Positions 61,500 to 64,000 of a stretch of DNA of 64,000 bases are shown piece by piece; the first letter of the stretch is position 1, and each line of letters begins with the position of its first letter. A model generated the notes under the pieces. The model was given only the letters and a program-made list of their open reading frames with translations. It was not told where the DNA came from and ran no database searches. The stretch is from positions 1-64,000 of the forward strand of contig JAQIIU010000001.1 of NCBI GenBank assembly GCA_036946625.1. The letters run 5' to 3'. The stretch comes from Methylorubrum populi. Its GTDB lineage: Bacteria > Pseudomonadota > Alphaproteobacteria > Rhizobiales > Beijerinckiaceae. The translations under genes and the position numbers were made by a program.

Positions 61500-63476
61500 G
61501 TGGCACTAGCGGACACGACGATCCTCGAAGGTCTTGAGACGCCGGATCGTCTCCGGCTTCTGCCGGAGGGCGAGTTGCAGCGGGTGGCCGACGCGGTGCG
61601 CGCCGAGATGATCGACGCGGTCTCGATCACCGGGGGGCATCTCGGCTCGGGGCTCGGCGTGGTCGAACTGACGGTCGCGCTGCACCACGTGTTCGACACC
61701 CCCGACGACCGCATCGTCTGGGACGTCGGGCACCAGTGCTACCCGCACAAGATCCTGACCGGGCGGCGCGACCGCATCCGGACGCTGCGCCAGGGCGGCG
61801 GGCTGTCGGGCTTCACCAAGCGCTCGGAGAGCGCCTACGATCCCTTCGGCGCGGCGCATTCCTCCACCTCGATCTCGGCCGCGCTCGGCATGGCGGTCGC
61901 CCGCGACCTCGACGCGGCGCAGGCGAAGGCCAGGGGCGAGGCGCAGCCGAAGCGCCGCAACATGGTGGCGGTGATCGGCGACGGCTCGATGTCGGCGGGC
62001 ATGGCCTACGAGGCGATGAACAACGCCGGCGCCCTGCACTCGCGCCTGATCGTCATCCTCAACGACAACGACATGTCGATCGCGCCGCCGGTCGGCGCCA
62101 TGTCGGCCTACCTCGCAAGGCTCGCCTCGGGCGGCACCTACCGCTCCTTGCGCGAGACCGCCAAGCAACTGGGCAAGCTCCTGCCCAAGGCGCTCTACCA
62201 GCGCGCGGCGGCAGCCGAGGAATACGCCCGCTCGCTGATCGTCGGCGGCGGGACGATGTTCGAGGAGATGGGCTTCCACTACGTCGGCCCGGTCGACGGG
62301 CACAACCTCGACCACCTGCTGCCGGTGCTCAAGAACGTGCGCGACTCGGACCAGGGCCCGATCCTGCTCCACGTGGTGACGCGGAAGGGCAAGGGCTACG
62401 CGCCGGCCGAGGCCTCGGCCGACCGCTACCACGGCGTGGTCAGGTTCGACGTGGTGTCGGGGATCCAGGCCAAGGCCAAGGCCAACGCCCCGGCCTATAC
62501 CCGGGTGTTCGGCGAGAGCCTGATCAAGGCGGCGGACGCCGATCCGAAGGTGGTGGCGATCACCGCGGCCATGCCCGGCGGCACCGGCATCGACCTGTTC
62601 GGCAAGGCGCACCCGGACAGGACGTTCGACGTCGGCATCGCCGAGCAGCACGCGGTGACCTTCGCCGGCGGCCTGGCGACGGAAGGCTGCAAGCCGTTCG
62701 TGGCGATCTACTCGACCTTCCTGCAGCGGGCCTACGATCAGGTCGTGCACGATGTCGCGCTTCAGAACCTGCCGGTGCGCTTCTGCCTCGACCGGGCGGG
62801 CCTGGTCGGCGCGGACGGGGCGACCCATGCGGGCGCGTTCGATCTGGCCTATCTGTGCTGCCTGCCGAACATGACGGTGATGGCGGCCGCCGACGAGGCG
62901 GAGCTGGTGCACATGGTGGCGACCGCCCACGCGCACGACGCGGGGCCGATCGCGCTGCGCTATCCCCGCGGCGAGGGCGTGGGCGTCGAGCTGCCCGAGC
63001 GGGGCGAGCCTCTGGCGATCGGCCGGGGCCGCGTGGTGCGGCGTCCGGAGGGGGCGCGGGTGGCGCTGCTGTCGCTCGGCACGCGTCTGTCGGAGGCGCT
63101 GAAGGCGGCCGACGCGCTGGAGGCCGAGGGCGTGGCGGCGAGCGTGGCGGATGCGCGCTTCGCCAAGCCGCTGGACGCGGAACTGATCGTGGATCTGGCG
63201 AACAGCCACGAGGTTCTGGTGACGGTGGAGGAGGGCTCGGTCGGCGGCTTCGGCGCACAGGTGCTGCACCTGCTGTCGGAGCGGGGCGTTCTGGATGCGG
63301 GCCGGGTCAGGGTGCGCACCCTGACCCTGCCCGATGCGTACCAGGACCACGACAAGCCCGAAAGGATGTACGCCGAGGCCGGGCTCGATGCCGACGGCAT
63401 CCGCAACGCCGTCCGCGACGCCATGCCGGAGAAGCCGGCGCAGCGCGAGGGCAGCGTGGTGAGCCTGAAGCGGTAA
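61500..63476 (+). CDS. dxs: 1-deoxy-D-xylulose-5-phosphate synthase
   Basis: 658 residues from GTG 61500 (GAGG about 8 bp upstream; TTG 61461 is a weaker alternative). TPP-binding [20 protein letters not shown] (GDG...NN), [27 protein letters not shown], then the C-terminal pyrimidine domain [20 protein letters not shown] (EQH with catalytic His). It condenses pyruvate and glyceraldehyde-3-phosphate at the start of the MEP isoprenoid pathway, feeding carotenoids, hopanoids and quinones. Confidence 0.97.
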   Translation: MALADTTILEGLETPDRLRLLPEGELQRVADAVRAEMIDAVSITGGHLGSGLGVVELTVALHHVFDTPDDRIVWDVGHQCYPHKILTGRRDRIRTLRQGGGLSGFTKRSESAYDPFGAAHSSTSISAALGMAVARDLDAAQAKARGEAQPKRRNMVAVIGDGSMSAGMAYEAMNNAGALHSRLIVILNDNDMSIAPPVGAMSAYLARLASGGTYRSLRETAKQLGKLLPKALYQRAAAAEEYARSLIVGGGTMFEEMGFHYVGPVDGHNLDHLLPVLKNVRDSDQGPILLHVVTRKGKGYAPAEASADRYHGVVRFDVVSGIQAKAKANAPAYTRVFGESLIKAADADPKVVAITAAMPGGTGIDLFGKAHPDRTFDVGIAEQHAVTFAGGLATEGCKPFVAIYSTFLQRAYDQVVHDVALQNLPVRFCLDRAGLVGADGATHAGAFDLAYLCCLPNMTVMAAADEAELVHMVATAHAHDAGPIALRYPRGEGVGVELPERGEPLAIGRGRVVRRPEGARVALLSLGTRLSEALKAADALEAEGVAASVADARFAKPLDAELIVDLANSHEVLVTVEEGSVGGFGAQVLHLLSERGVLDAGRVRVRTLTLPDAYQDHDKPERMYAEAGLDADGIRNAVRDAMPEKPAQREGSVVSLKR

Positions 63477-63490
63477 CGGCTCACGGACCC

Positions 63491-63543
63491 CGCTCCCCTC
63501 CGCGGGAGAGGGCGGCCCCCGAGGGGGTCGGGTGAGGGGAGCG
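63491..63543. repeat. Extended C/G-rich hairpin after dxs
   Basis: CGCTCCCCTC pairs with GAGGGGAGCG around an inner stem (GGCGGCCCCCGAGGGGGTCGG). It resembles the shorter hairpins at 11203 and 55461. A further C/G-rich stretch with CCCTCCCCCGCAGAGGGAGGG follows around 63597-63617. Both lie between convergent dxs and sodC. Confidence 0.65.
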
Positions 63544-63632
63544 ACGCTTCGGATGGACCTGAGCCGGCCCCGCTCCCGCCTCGCATCCGCGAGGCACCCT
63601 CCCCCGCAGAGGGAGGGTTGAAGGGTCGCCCC

Positions 63633-64000
63633 CTACTTGATCACCGCGCAGGCGATGCGCGGACCCGCGCCGCCGATCGGCTGGCTGGTATGGTCGTCCT
63701 CGTTGGCGTGGATGATCAGCGCCGAGCCGTCGCCGTCGCGCAGGCCCCCCTCGCCGGTCAGCGGGGTCTCGCTCGACACCTCCGCGTTCACCGAGCCGTC
63801 GGCGTTGGCGTAGACGTTGGGCAGGTCGCCCTCGTCCGGCCCGTCGGCGTTGAGCAGGCCGTGCTTGCTCTGGTCGTGGTTCACGTGGGCCTTCGACTTC
63901 TCGAACTTCTCAAGGTCCGAGCAGTCGCCGACCGCGTGGAAGTGGATGCCGTGCCAGCCCGGGGGCAGGCCGCCGGTCTGAATCGTCACCCGCATCACCA
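63633..64000 (-). CDS. sodC: Cu/Zn superoxide dismutase, 5' end outside the window
   Basis: The last 122 residues of a SodC. GLPPGWHGIHFHAVGDCSD carries metal His and disulfide Cys, HVNHDQSKHGLLNADGPDEG gives the bridging His and more ligands, and GAGPRIACAVIK ends the barrel with the partner Cys. It dismutates superoxide, usually in the periplasm; the signal peptide would lie beyond the right edge. It is convergent with dxs. Confidence 0.93.
   Translation of the reverse strand, partial: VMRVTIQTGGLPPGWHGIHFHAVGDCSDLEKFEKSKAHVNHDQSKHGLLNADGPDEGDLPNVYANADGSVNAEVSSETPLTGEGGLRDGDGSALIIHANEDDHTSQPIGGAGPRIACAVIK

Noticed and set aside
61506-63350. A long minus-strand frame opposite dxs
   Set aside because: His/Arg/Gln-rich shadow of dxs with no domain.

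Overview
The window is about 70% G+C and densely coded, and it reads as the chromosome of a Methylobacterium/Methylorubrum-type alphaproteobacterium (order Hyphomicrobiales). This rests on the protein sequences, on gene neighbourhoods such as trnW-secE-nusG-rplK-rplA, an eight-gene SUF operon and pyrC/ygfZ/tag, on an Irr-type iron box, and on a large stock of palindromic intergenic repeats. The species call is an inference from recognition, not a database match.

Layout. 1-5 kb: a truncated FadL porin, an FAA-family hydrolase, bioB and aspS, closed by a strong terminator. 5.1-6.3 kb: a visibly lower-GC insertion holding a Fic toxin and its small antitoxin, abutting a glycosyltransferase and a membrane acyltransferase. 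8.4-11.2 kb: a complete three-component P450 operon (ferredoxin, reductase, P450). 11.4-14.1 kb (minus strand): trnW-secE-nusG-rplK-rplA, with a 27-bp inverted heptamer array between nusG and rplK. 14.3-16.5 kb: thpR, a GDSL arylesterase and the divergent ABC ATPase of the YbbA type, without its usual permease. 16.6-21.5 kb: small proteins of unknown function, a HAD phosphatase and an Omp31-type porin. 21.8-24.5 kb: a frameshifted RhlE-like helicase and a diguanylate cyclase. 24.8-33.6 kb (minus strand): the SUF iron-sulfur operon, entered by three unrelated genes and preceded by an Irr-like site. 33.8-43.9 kb: a hydrolase, a second diguanylate cyclase, a 1352-residue Pls-type single-module peptide synthetase, a NrtR-like/SPFH/NAD-kinase-like operon and a PepSY protein. 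44-49 kb: a histidine phosphatase, PPK2, a broken nucleotidyltransferase pair, an AAA ATPase and a MOSC protein. 49-64 kb: housekeeping genes (fabI, DnaJ-type chaperone, pdxH, pyrC, ygfZ, tag, xseB, dxs) and the 3' part of sodC.

How the parts fit. SufBCDS, the first cysteine desulfurase, SufT and SufA form one cluster-assembly pathway. It would supply Fe-S enzymes such as BioB and the 3Fe-4S ferredoxin seen here, and YgfZ also works on Fe-S enzyme maintenance. The P450 genes overlap or lie close and form a self-sufficient electron chain. The most unusual pieces are the membrane peptide synthetase, the NrtR-SPFH-NAD-kinase-like operon and the membrane-tailed Fic module.

Caution. At least four genes (fadL start, the 19.4-19.8 kb exported protein, the DEAD-box helicase and the 46-kb nucleotidyltransferase, the last twice) carry single-base frame breaks at or close to short G or C runs. 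Some of these may be assembly errors rather than real pseudogenes.
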